This document shows, piece by piece, positions 17,125-24,602 of a stretch of DNA of 52,337 nt. Location of the stretch: assembly GCA_019310525.1 (NCBI GenBank), contig JAFDEE010000011.1, forward strand, positions 1-52,337, in the 5' to 3' direction. The DNA is from Deltaproteobacteria bacterium. GTDB taxonomy: Bacteria; Desulfobacterota; DSM-4660; Desulfatiglandales; HGW-15. The position numbers and the translations under genes are program-made. Below the pieces are notes generated by a model. It saw only the letters and a list, made by a program, of their open reading frames with translations, was not told where the DNA came from and did no database searches. Numbering within the stretch: the first letter of the stretch is position 1; every line of letters starts with the position of its first letter.

Positions 17125-19041
17125 TCACCTGACCATGCTTCCCGGGGACGTCCTGGTATCCGGGGCGAGAAGGTGGACCCCTGTTTCGTCCTCGGCGGCC
17201 AGGATCATTCCCTTGGATTCCACGCCCATAAGCTTTACCGGTTCGAGGTTAGCGACTACGACCACCTGTTTCCCGACGAGTTCCTCTTCACTGTAATAAG
17301 CTTTTATTCCCGCCACGACCGTCCTCTCCTCGCCGAGGTCCACCGTGATCTTCAAGAGCTTCTTGGACCCGGGGATGGCCTCCACGGCCGTGACAGTGCC
17401 TACACGAAGATCCAGTTTCTGGAACTCCTGGAAAGAGATCAAAGGTCGAGTTTTTTCTGATTCCACTTTCTTCTTCCCTTTTCCGGCCGCTTTGACCGGG
17501 TGTTTCGCCTTCTTGATTTCAACCCTCGGGAAGAGGTGGGGGGCCTTTGAGACGAGTCCGTCGAAGAAGCTCATGTCCCAGCGGACCAGGTCCTCGAAGG
17601 ACCAATCTCTGCCCCGCCTTGAAAGCCCAAGGAGTCCCTGGATCTTTTCAGCCGTATCAGGCATGATGGGCCAGAGGAGCACGGAGACTGTCTTCAAGGA
17701 TTCCAGCAAGTGGGCCAGGACCGTCGCGTGGCGCTCCTTGTCGGTCTTGGCCAGCACCCATGGTTCCGTTGAAACGATGTAGCGGTTGACCTTTCCGATG
17801 AAATCCCAAAGAGCCATGAGGGCCTTGTGGAATCCCAGCTTCGCCATGTACCCCTTGTAACCCTCGACCAGTTCGAGGGCCGCCCCCTTCAATTCCTCGT
17901 CGATCTCCTCTGTAATTGCGGGCCGAGGGACCTCGCCTCCGAAAGATTTGTAGACCATGGTGAGAGTACGGCTTACGAGATTTCCCAGGTCATTGGCCAG
18001 GTCCGCGTTGATTCTCCCTACCAGGGCCTCTTCACTGAACTCGGAATCCAAACCGAAGACCATTTCACGCAGCAAGAAATAGCGAAAGGCGTCCAGGCCG
18101 TAAATGTCCACCAACTCCAGGGGCTTCACCACGTTGCCCAGGCTCTTGGACATTTTGCCCGTATCAATATTCCAGTACCCGTGGACATTGAGGTGACGGT
18201 AAGGCGGGATTCCAGCGGCCTTTAGCATGCAAGGCCAATAGATTCCGTGGGGTTTGAGGATGTCCTTGGCCACCAGATGCTGAGCCACGGGCCAGAAGGT
18301 CTTGAACTGTTCTCCGTCCGGGTACCCAAGGGCTGAGACATAGTTGATCAGGGCATCGAACCAGACGTAAGTTACGTAGTTCTCGTCGAAGGGAAGGGTG
18401 ATGCCCCAGTCCAGCCGGGACTTGGGCCGGGAAATGCAGAGGTCCTCCAGGGGATCCTTAAGGAAGGAGAGGACCTCGTTCCGGTACCTCTCTGGACGGA
18501 TGAATTCAGGGTTTTTCTTGATGTGGTCGATGAGCCAGTCCTGGTACCTGCTCATCCGAAAAAAGTAGTTGGATTCCTTGATTACTGTCGGCTCGGTCTG
18601 GTGATCGGGGCATTTTCCATCTACGAGCTCCCGCTCCGTGTAAAACCTCTCGCACCCGAAACAGTAAAGCCCCTCGTACTCGCTGAAATAGATATCACCC
18701 TTTTCCTGGACCCTGGAAAGGATCATCCTGACCACTTCCTGATGGTTCGGGTCCGTGGTACGGATGAAGGCGTCGTTGGAGATCTTCAGCTTCGGCCACA
18801 GGTCCCTGAAGAGGCTGCTGATCCTGTCCACGTATTCCTTGGGAGACTGCCCGGCCCCTTGGGCGGCCTTGACGATCTTGTCCCCGTGCTCGTCGGTTCC
18901 CGTGAGAAAAAAGGTTTCCCTGCCCGCGAGCCTGTGGAAACGGGCCATCACGTCCGCCACGATCGTGGTGTATGCATGCCCGAGGTGGGGTTCGGCGTTC
19001 ACGTAGTAAATAGGTGTCGTTACATAAAATTTTTCGCTCAA
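17125..19041 (-). CDS. metG: Methionyl-tRNA synthetase with C-terminal tRNA-binding domain
   Basis: Charges tRNA-Met in the cytoplasm. Class I signatures are present: HLGH in the first 25 residues and GKMSKS in the middle. The zinc knuckle region shows CFGCERFY and a later C-DH. Residues from about 530 form the EMAP/Trbp111-type tRNA-binding domain (DLRVGTV to KGMIL), joined by a Lys-rich linker. The 638-residue length suits the long bacterial form. The start is TTG at 19041, overlapping the ricT stop by 4 bp, with GGAG just upstream, so it is translationally coupled. Confidence 0.96.
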   Translation of the reverse strand: MSEKFYVTTPIYYVNAEPHLGHAYTTIVADVMARFHRLAGRETFFLTGTDEHGDKIVKAAQGAGQSPKEYVDRISSLFRDLWPKLKISNDAFIRTTDPNHQEVVRMILSRVQEKGDIYFSEYEGLYCFGCERFYTERELVDGKCPDHQTEPTVIKESNYFFRMSRYQDWLIDHIKKNPEFIRPERYRNEVLSFLKDPLEDLCISRPKSRLDWGITLPFDENYVTYVWFDALINYVSALGYPDGEQFKTFWPVAQHLVAKDILKPHGIYWPCMLKAAGIPPYRHLNVHGYWNIDTGKMSKSLGNVVKPLELVDIYGLDAFRYFLLREMVFGLDSEFSEEALVGRINADLANDLGNLVSRTLTMVYKSFGGEVPRPAITEEIDEELKGAALELVEGYKGYMAKLGFHKALMALWDFIGKVNRYIVSTEPWVLAKTDKERHATVLAHLLESLKTVSVLLWPIMPDTAEKIQGLLGLSRRGRDWSFEDLVRWDMSFFDGLVSKAPHLFPRVEIKKAKHPVKAAGKGKKKVESEKTRPLISFQEFQKLDLRVGTVTAVEAIPGSKKLLKITVDLGEERTVVAGIKAYYSEEELVGKQVVVVANLEPVKLMGVESKGMILAAEDETGVHLLAPDTRTSPGSMVR

Positions 19042-19889
19042 TGTTCTCCTTGGTTACTCCCTTTCTGGTGGTTTTTCCGCCCCTTTTGGTCGGGCCCGTT
19101 ACAGAAGCGGGAAAAGGGAAACTCTACTTCCTCTCCTGATTCCAGGACCACGGTCAGGGTCCGCTTCAAAGCATTCTGCCTGACCACCTTTCCCTCTCCC
19201 TGTTCGACCTTCACCCGTTTACCGACCCTGGGGACATTCTTCTTGACCCTCTCGTAGTATTCGTACTCGTAAGCGAGACAACACATCAGCCTTCCGCACA
19301 TTCCGGAAATCTTGGAAGGATTGAGGGAGAGATTTTGCTCCTTGGCCATCTTGATGGAGACAGGGTCGAAATTCTGCAGAAAGGAGGTACAGCACAAGGT
19401 TCGGCCGCAATTCCCAAGTCCGCCCACCATCTTGGCCTGGTGCCGGACGCCGATCTGACGCATCTCGATCCGGGTCCGGAAACGGCGCACGAGGTCTTTG
19501 ACCAACTCCCGGAAATCCACACGACCGTCTGCCGTGAAGTAGACCATGATCTTGCTCCCGTCGAAGAGCCGGTCCACAGAGACGAGGCACATGGGGAGTT
19601 CCCTCTTTTGAATCCTTTCATAGCAGAAGTCGTAGACTTCCCTTTCCAGTTCGCTGTGCCTTTCAAATCGGTCCAGATCCTCAGGCGTCGCGATCCGAAG
19701 AACCTTCTTGAGAGGCCGATCCGGAAAACTCTCCAGGCAATTCATGGGTTCGCCGCAAACCGTTCCCAGAGCCGCTCCCAGATCGGTCTCGACCAGGACC
19801 ATATCTCCCTTGGAAAGGGAGAAATCACCCGGGTCGAAGGTAAAGACATTTCCATATTTTCGAAGCTGTACGTCGACTATTTTTTTCAT
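19038..19889 (-). CDS. ricT: PSP1-domain protein RicT (YaaT family)
   Basis: A cytoplasmic protein homologous to Bacillus YaaT/RicT, which helps form an iron-sulfur-containing complex that affects RNA processing and phosphorelay. The conserved Cys pattern is plain: GGLGNCGRTLCC, CGRLMCC and a nearby YEYE, giving candidate Fe-S ligands. Length (283 residues) is normal, and the Lys-rich tail is unconserved. It lies between holB and metG with 4-bp overlaps on both sides. In Bacillus yaaT also follows holB, so this order is old. Partners RicA and RicF are not in the window. Confidence 0.9.
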   Translation of the reverse strand: MKKIVDVQLRKYGNVFTFDPGDFSLSKGDMVLVETDLGAALGTVCGEPMNCLESFPDRPLKKVLRIATPEDLDRFERHSELEREVYDFCYERIQKRELPMCLVSVDRLFDGSKIMVYFTADGRVDFRELVKDLVRRFRTRIEMRQIGVRHQAKMVGGLGNCGRTLCCTSFLQNFDPVSIKMAKEQNLSLNPSKISGMCGRLMCCLAYEYEYYERVKKNVPRVGKRVKVEQGEGKVVRQNALKRTLTVVLESGEEVEFPFSRFCNGPDQKGRKNHQKGSNQGEH

Positions 19890-20956
19890 GTGATATTGTC
19901 ACCTAAGGGGACTCCTCTTCCGGGACGATCGGAAAGTCTTCTCAAGGCCAGGATCGTGTTCTCCATCATCAGGTCCAGATTCCGCCCGCGCCTCAATTCC
20001 CTCTCGGATCTGTCCAGGATATGAACTCCCCGGATCAGGGCGTGTATTGTATAGTTTTCGGAAAAACTTTTCAACCGGCCCCAAAAATCCCCATGAATCA
20101 GGCGATCCTTCTCAGCACCCGTCTTGAGGAGTATGAGATCTCTGAAACAGGTCTTCCATAAGGCCAGCACCTCGGCGGGTTCAAGTTCCTCGATACCGGA
20201 CCGATCACCCCCACTCTTCCGCCCTCCGGCCGGACGGCCGCGCGCAAGGTCAAGGAGTTCATCGTGGGGAAGAAACGGGATGCGAAAAAGCGCATCCAGG
20301 CAGCCTTCCCTCTTCTCCAGGAAACCCTCCTCCTCCATCCCCAGGGCCCGCCCAAGGCTCCCTTCAGCCAGATTCGCCAGGACCCTGGCCCTTTCGGCCT
20401 CAATCCCCTTCTCCTCCTGGAGCCATTTTGCTATGAGGGCGGGAGGGATCGGCCGGAAGGACACCTTCTGGCAGCGGGATACGATGGTAGGCAGGAGATC
20501 AAGGGGTTCTGTGACCCCCAGGATCAGGATATTTTCCCTTGGGGGCTCCTCAAGGGTTTTCAGGAAAGAATTGGCTGCCTCCTCGGTCATGGCCTCCGCC
20601 CTTCGGAGGATGGTGACACGATACCTCCCGGAAAGGGGCCTGTAAGAAAATGAACGGTTAAGCTCCCTGATTTGTTCTATCTTGATGGCCTGCCCGTCGG
20701 GTTCCACAATTGCGAGGTCAGGAAAATTCCCTCCCGCCAGTTGCCGGCAAACGGAACACTTACCGCATCCTTCCCCCTCCACTGGATCCAGGCAGTTCAA
20801 GGCCTGGGCCAGGGCCAGGGCGGTCGTGGTCTTTCCCACCCCGTGAATTCCCACGAAAAGATAGGCATGGGGCATCTTGTCCCGGGCCATGGCCCGTTTC
20901 ATCAACAAGACGGCCCTGTCCTGACCGATAATCCGTGAAAAGGGAACGATTTCCAT
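19886..20956 (-). CDS. holB: DNA polymerase III subunit delta'
   Basis: A clamp-loader subunit of the replication machinery. It has an AAA+ fold with P-loop GIHGVGKTT (about residues 37-45), the four-Cys zinc module (CGKCSVC and a Cys before it), an ILRRAEAMTEEAANSFLKTLEEPP stretch (Walker B and sensor 1 region) and SRCQK. The C-terminal collar is diverged, with a Gly/Arg-rich insert near residue 250. Length 356 is normal. Its end overlaps ricT by 4 bp. Confidence 0.92.
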   Translation of the reverse strand: MEIVPFSRIIGQDRAVLLMKRAMARDKMPHAYLFVGIHGVGKTTTALALAQALNCLDPVEGEGCGKCSVCRQLAGGNFPDLAIVEPDGQAIKIEQIRELNRSFSYRPLSGRYRVTILRRAEAMTEEAANSFLKTLEEPPRENILILGVTEPLDLLPTIVSRCQKVSFRPIPPALIAKWLQEEKGIEAERARVLANLAEGSLGRALGMEEEGFLEKREGCLDALFRIPFLPHDELLDLARGRPAGGRKSGGDRSGIEELEPAEVLALWKTCFRDLILLKTGAEKDRLIHGDFWGRLKSFSENYTIHALIRGVHILDRSERELRRGRNLDLMMENTILALRRLSDRPGRGVPLGDNIT

Positions 20957-21068
20957 ACTTCACCGTTTCCCCCCCATTCATTCAGAGGCTAAGCCCAGGC
21001 GAAGGCATCCTGCTTGTGGGCCCCTTCGGGGGATGGGAAAGGAATCCCCACATTCAGGTTGAAACTTG

Positions 21069-21153
21069 GGAAAGGGTTCGAGGGATCAAGAGTTCCCTGG
21101 GATGTGTATGAATTTCATCACTTGAACCCATGTACCCTTGAGTCCTTGAACCA
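21069..21153. repeat. Repeat family A, diverged copy
   Basis: GGGAAAGGGTTCGAGGGATCAAG on the left pairs loosely with CTTGAACCCATGTACCCTTGAG on the right, as in the other A copies. The opening CTATCGG hairpin is absent. It fills much of the gap between tmk and holB, so those two genes may not share a transcript. Confidence 0.45.
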
Positions 21154-21184
21154 ACAAGCAATTCCGAACCGAAACGGTCGTTGA

Positions 21185-21811
21185 CTATATGTACGGAAGA
21201 ATCCGCTGAAGGATCTCCGCCTCTACCTGGTTTTCAGGGCGGGTGGCGTCGATGACCTGGAATCTTGCCGGTTCCGTTCGGGCCAGATCCAGGTAGGCGG
21301 CTCTGACCTTCCGGTGAAAGGCGAGGTCCTCACGGTCGAACCGATCCTGCCCCCTCTCTCCACTCCTCTCGTTGCGGCCCAAGGCCCGGCGGATGCCGGT
21401 CTCTTCCGGGCAATCCAGCAGGAAGGTCAGGTCCGGGGAGATTCCCCCCGTCACCCTGTTGTTGAGGAAACGGAGGAATTCCATGTCCAGCCCCCTCGCC
21501 GCCCCCTGATAGGCCATCGTGGCGTCGGTATACCGATCGCAGAGCACCCACCGGCCATCCTCAATGGCAGGCCGGATCACTTCATCCACGTGTTGGGCCC
21601 TATCCGCCTCGATAAGAATGAGTTCTGCAAGGGGCGTAAGGTTGCGGTGGCGGGAGTCCAGGAGAATTTTCCTGATCCGGGCGCCGATCTCCGTTCCTCC
21701 CGGCTCATGGGTGGCGATCACCGGAAGTCCACGCTCGACTAGGGTCTTCCGGAGGCGCTTGATCTGGGTGGTCTTCCCGCTGCCTTCTATGCCTTCAAAG
21801 GTGATGAACAC
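21185..21811 (-). CDS. tmk: Thymidylate kinase
   Basis: Phosphorylates dTMP to dTDP in the cytoplasm. The P-loop is GIEGSGKTT at the N-terminus, followed by HEPGGTEIG (dTMP contact), LIEADRAQHV, and CDRYTDAT carrying the DR(Y/H) motif. Basic residues in the LID region (RNERSGERGQDRFD) fit this enzyme. Length 208 is usual. Start is GTG at 21811 with no strong ribosome site. The tmk-holB-ricT-metG order suggests an ancestral operon now interrupted by repeat A. Confidence 0.95.
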   Translation of the reverse strand: MFITFEGIEGSGKTTQIKRLRKTLVERGLPVIATHEPGGTEIGARIRKILLDSRHRNLTPLAELILIEADRAQHVDEVIRPAIEDGRWVLCDRYTDATMAYQGAARGLDMEFLRFLNNRVTGGISPDLTFLLDCPEETGIRRALGRNERSGERGQDRFDREDLAFHRKVRAAYLDLARTEPARFQVIDATRPENQVEAEILQRILPYI

Positions 21812-21948
21812 GCCGGTCTCAGGTCCCGCCTTTCCCTATTCTTTATTCAATCCAAGGCCGGAGGCTCCCGTGCCCGGTCCCGGATCGCGAGGAGAGTATA
21901 GAGAAAAGGTGGTGGATAATCAAGCCGCACCGGGATGCACGGTGATTT

Positions 21949-23547
21949 TCACGCCTCTTTCGGAGATGAGGTCATCATGGCTTTCGATACCCGGGCGACC
22001 TTCACGGAAGGGAAAAGGGAAGTGTCTGTGTGGGGGATGAACTTCGCCGCGCTGAAACGGTTCATGAACTCCTGATTGACGTTCAGTTCGATGTAGGTCA
22101 CGTTGTCCCTGATCCTTTCCGCCTCCTCCATCGCGCCGTAAGATAGGAGCGCAAGAGTAGCCCCTTCCAGAGAGGTGTTTCCCAGGGTGCGGAAACGATC
22201 AGGAGGCAGGTCCGGAAGCATCCCGATGGTGATGGCCGATCGGGGGTCGATGGTGGTTCCGAAGGTCCCCGCAACGAGGAAGTGATGAATTTCTTCAAAA
22301 GAAAGGTTGGCCATTCGGGTGATGGTCACCAGGATCGTATACATGGCGGCTTTAGAGCGGATCAAGGCGTCAAGGTCCGGCTGACCCAGGGTCAGGTCTT
22401 CCCCCGTCCCGGAAGCCCCGGCAGGTACCAGAACCAGGTGTGCAATCCCGTCTATCTCCCGAAGCTTGTCTCCACAGACCTCTTTCACGAACTTCCCGCG
22501 AAGATCTATCATCCCGGTCAGGAAAAGCTGGGCCGCCAAATCGATGAGGCCCGAGCCGCATATGCCCGTGGGCGGCTGATCACCAATGGTTCGGATTTCC
22601 GGTTCGCCGGAATCGGGGTCAATCCGCACCCTGTCAATGGCCCCCGGACCCGCCATCATTCCGATGGAGGCCACTCCTCCTTCCAGGGCGGGACCAGCGG
22701 CCCCCGCACATCCCATGAGCCACTCCCGGTTTCCGAGAACGACCTCTGCGTTGGTCCCCACGTCCACCAGGAGCGAAATCTCTTTCCGGCGGGCCATTCC
22801 CGATGCAAGGATCCCGGCGATCAGATCACCCCCGAAATAGCTCCCCACGTTCGGGAAAACCAGTACCGGCGCATTCGGGTGAATAAAAAGACCCAATGCT
22901 TCAGCCCGGAGTATCCCTGTCCTGTTCACCACCGGGATATAAGGCTCCCGGCAGATCCAGAAGGGATCAAGCCCAAGGAAAAGATGGGTCATCGTGGTAT
23001 TTCCCGCCAAAACCATGCCTGCCAGAGACTCCTTTGCAAGGCCGTGCCTCCTGACCAATACCCCGATTTTCTCGTTGATGCCCTTGATTAAAGCCGAGTG
23101 GAGGGCATAGAGTCCATTCTCTCCTGAAGCGAAATGGATCCGGCTCAAAATATCTTCGCCCATGGGCCTCTGGGGGTTCAAAAAGGATACTTCATCCACT
23201 CCCCTTCCCTCGGCCAGGTCAACGAGCCGGATCACCACGGTGGAGGTACCGAGGTCCACGGCCAATCCGAAAAGCCTCGGTGTCTTCCGGGCCGGGTAAA
23301 GATCCATGACCCGCCAGATATCCCCATCCCGAAAGAGCACCACCCCGACCTTGAATCCCGATTCCCTCAAAAGGGACGGGAGGCGCCTCGTCAAAGGGAG
23401 GTCCATTGTGACATCGCCGGCCCCCAGGACCTTCCGGGCCTCCTTCAACAGGCGATCCCTGTCGGCCGTGTTATCTTTCAGGCTGGGCCGGGAAATCTCC
23501 AGAACCAGTCCTTTTATCCATGCCTGCCGTGTCTCAGTTGGTTGCAT
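21949..23547 (-). CDS. RACo-like corrinoid reactivation protein lacking the ferredoxin domain
   Basis: Resembles the ATP-dependent reductive activator of corrinoid proteins (DUF4445). Residues 1-90 match the linker domain (SRPSLKDN at about 20), then comes the ASKHA-like ATPase: LAVDLGTSTVV near 95, VLAGNTTMTHLFLG, VDVGTNAEVVLG, and GICGSGLIDL. A normal RACo begins with about 90 residues of 2Fe-2S ferredoxin; no Cys cluster exists here, and none is encoded just upstream. No methyltransferase or corrinoid-protein gene is in the window. Either the protein takes electrons from a separate ferredoxin or the function has shifted. Confidence 0.8.
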   Translation of the reverse strand: MQPTETRQAWIKGLVLEISRPSLKDNTADRDRLLKEARKVLGAGDVTMDLPLTRRLPSLLRESGFKVGVVLFRDGDIWRVMDLYPARKTPRLFGLAVDLGTSTVVIRLVDLAEGRGVDEVSFLNPQRPMGEDILSRIHFASGENGLYALHSALIKGINEKIGVLVRRHGLAKESLAGMVLAGNTTMTHLFLGLDPFWICREPYIPVVNRTGILRAEALGLFIHPNAPVLVFPNVGSYFGGDLIAGILASGMARRKEISLLVDVGTNAEVVLGNREWLMGCAGAAGPALEGGVASIGMMAGPGAIDRVRIDPDSGEPEIRTIGDQPPTGICGSGLIDLAAQLFLTGMIDLRGKFVKEVCGDKLREIDGIAHLVLVPAGASGTGEDLTLGQPDLDALIRSKAAMYTILVTITRMANLSFEEIHHFLVAGTFGTTIDPRSAITIGMLPDLPPDRFRTLGNTSLEGATLALLSYGAMEEAERIRDNVTYIELNVNQEFMNRFSAAKFIPHTDTSLFPSVKVARVSKAMMTSSPKEA

Positions 23548-23827
23548 GGGGGCGACCTTTCTTCACGATCTTGAGTCCCCGGCCCCGGGAAGCAGGATCA
23601 TTCCAGGGTCTCCCGGGACCGCCGGGTGCCGAGATTAATACGGAAATCCCGTTGATGTCAAACCCGCCCTCTTTTCCATGGACCTGCCGGCCCTAAGGGC
23701 ACGATAACTCCGTGAAGACATACCGAATCATTCTTTTTGGAGGGGAACACAGGAAATGTCTGAATTTTCTTGACCTTGGGATTTAAATTTTTCTAAGCTT
23801 AAGTTTGAAAACAACAACTCTTGCTAA

Positions 23828-23838
23828 TTTGCTATAAT
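23828..23838 (+). promoter_or_regulatory. Extended -10 promoter
   Basis: TTTGCTATAAT contains a consensus TATAAT preceded by TGn, within the most A+T-rich stretch of this part of the window (23740-23870). No good -35 box is seen, as is usual for extended -10 promoters. It would start a leader of about 200 nt ahead of the membrane protein at 24042. Confidence 0.5.
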
Positions 23839-23897
23839 TTATCGAAACCCGCTACCTCCTTGAAATAAAAGCGTCTTTTCCCCGAGATTCCCGGGGC

Positions 23898-23942
23898 GCC
23901 GGATCCCCGCGCCTTTAAAACAACCTGCCGGGGGGATCCGGC
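23898..23942 (+). promoter_or_regulatory. Leader hairpin upstream of the membrane protein/molybdoenzyme pair
   Basis: GCCGGATCCCC (23898-23908) pairs with GGGGGATCCGGC (23931-23942). Further on, a small GCCCGAAAGGGC hairpin is followed by GTTTTCC (about 23988-24006), like a weak attenuator. The leader could regulate expression. I recognise no known riboswitch in it. Confidence 0.4.
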
Positions 23943-24041
23943 AAGACCCTATTCGGTTCAGGGGGGTGGGAAAGTGTTTTCGAAGAAGCCCGAAAGGGCG
24001 TTTTCCGCCGCCCCGCCAAAACCCGCGTCAAGAGTCAGGCA

Positions 24042-24575
24042 ATGGATTACATCGACTGGCTCCTAATCATGGTCGATGACTTCTTGATCGGCCCTTACCG
24101 CTGGTTTCACCATCCCTTACTGGGCTGGTGGGCCGGAACCTTCATTCTTGCCCTTTGGGCGAGTATTCTGGGTGAGCTGACCCTGGCGGTGGCCTACCGC
24201 GTGAACCGCTCCGCCGTGAATGAGAGGCTTGAGGAGACGTCTCTTTATCACCAGCGTTCTCTCAATGCGCTCAAGAGCGGGGACAAAAAATCCTACAAGG
24301 CCATAAACAGGCTGGCCAACGAGGCCTTTGGAAAATCCTTTTTCCTGATGATGGCCATGGGGATGTCCTCCCTCTGGCCTGCCTTCATGGCCGCCGCCTG
24401 GCTGCAAAAACGATTTGGCGATATCCGGTTCCCCTTCCCTTTCGTGGAAAATGGGCTGAACTTCGTACCCTATTTCATTGTCTGTTACGTCATGGCCCGT
24501 ATTCTCGTGGGAGCTGCGAGAAGGAAACTGAAAAAACGAACCGCCTGTTCCGGGGGAAGAAATTCAATCGGATGA
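24042..24575 (+). CDS. Unknown membrane protein with a cytoplasmic helical segment
   Basis: I do not recognise this 177-residue protein with confidence. It has a membrane span at about 25-52, a charged helical segment at about 53-95 (ERLEETSLYHQRSL, then SGDKKSYKAINRLANEAFGK), a span at about 97-122, a short loop, and a last span at about 135-155 followed by a basic tail. Spans flanking a charged helical pair recall the DUF106/Oxa1-like insertase fold, but this is only a topological likeness. It lies 27 bp before the molybdoenzyme gene and is probably co-transcribed, so it may anchor or serve that enzyme. Confidence 0.6.
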   Translation: MDYIDWLLIMVDDFLIGPYRWFHHPLLGWWAGTFILALWASILGELTLAVAYRVNRSAVNERLEETSLYHQRSLNALKSGDKKSYKAINRLANEAFGKSFFLMMAMGMSSLWPAFMAAAWLQKRFGDIRFPFPFVENGLNFVPYFIVCYVMARILVGAARRKLKKRTACSGGRNSIG

Positions 24576-24602
24576 TTTATTCCATTACGGAGGCATGTTT
24601 TT

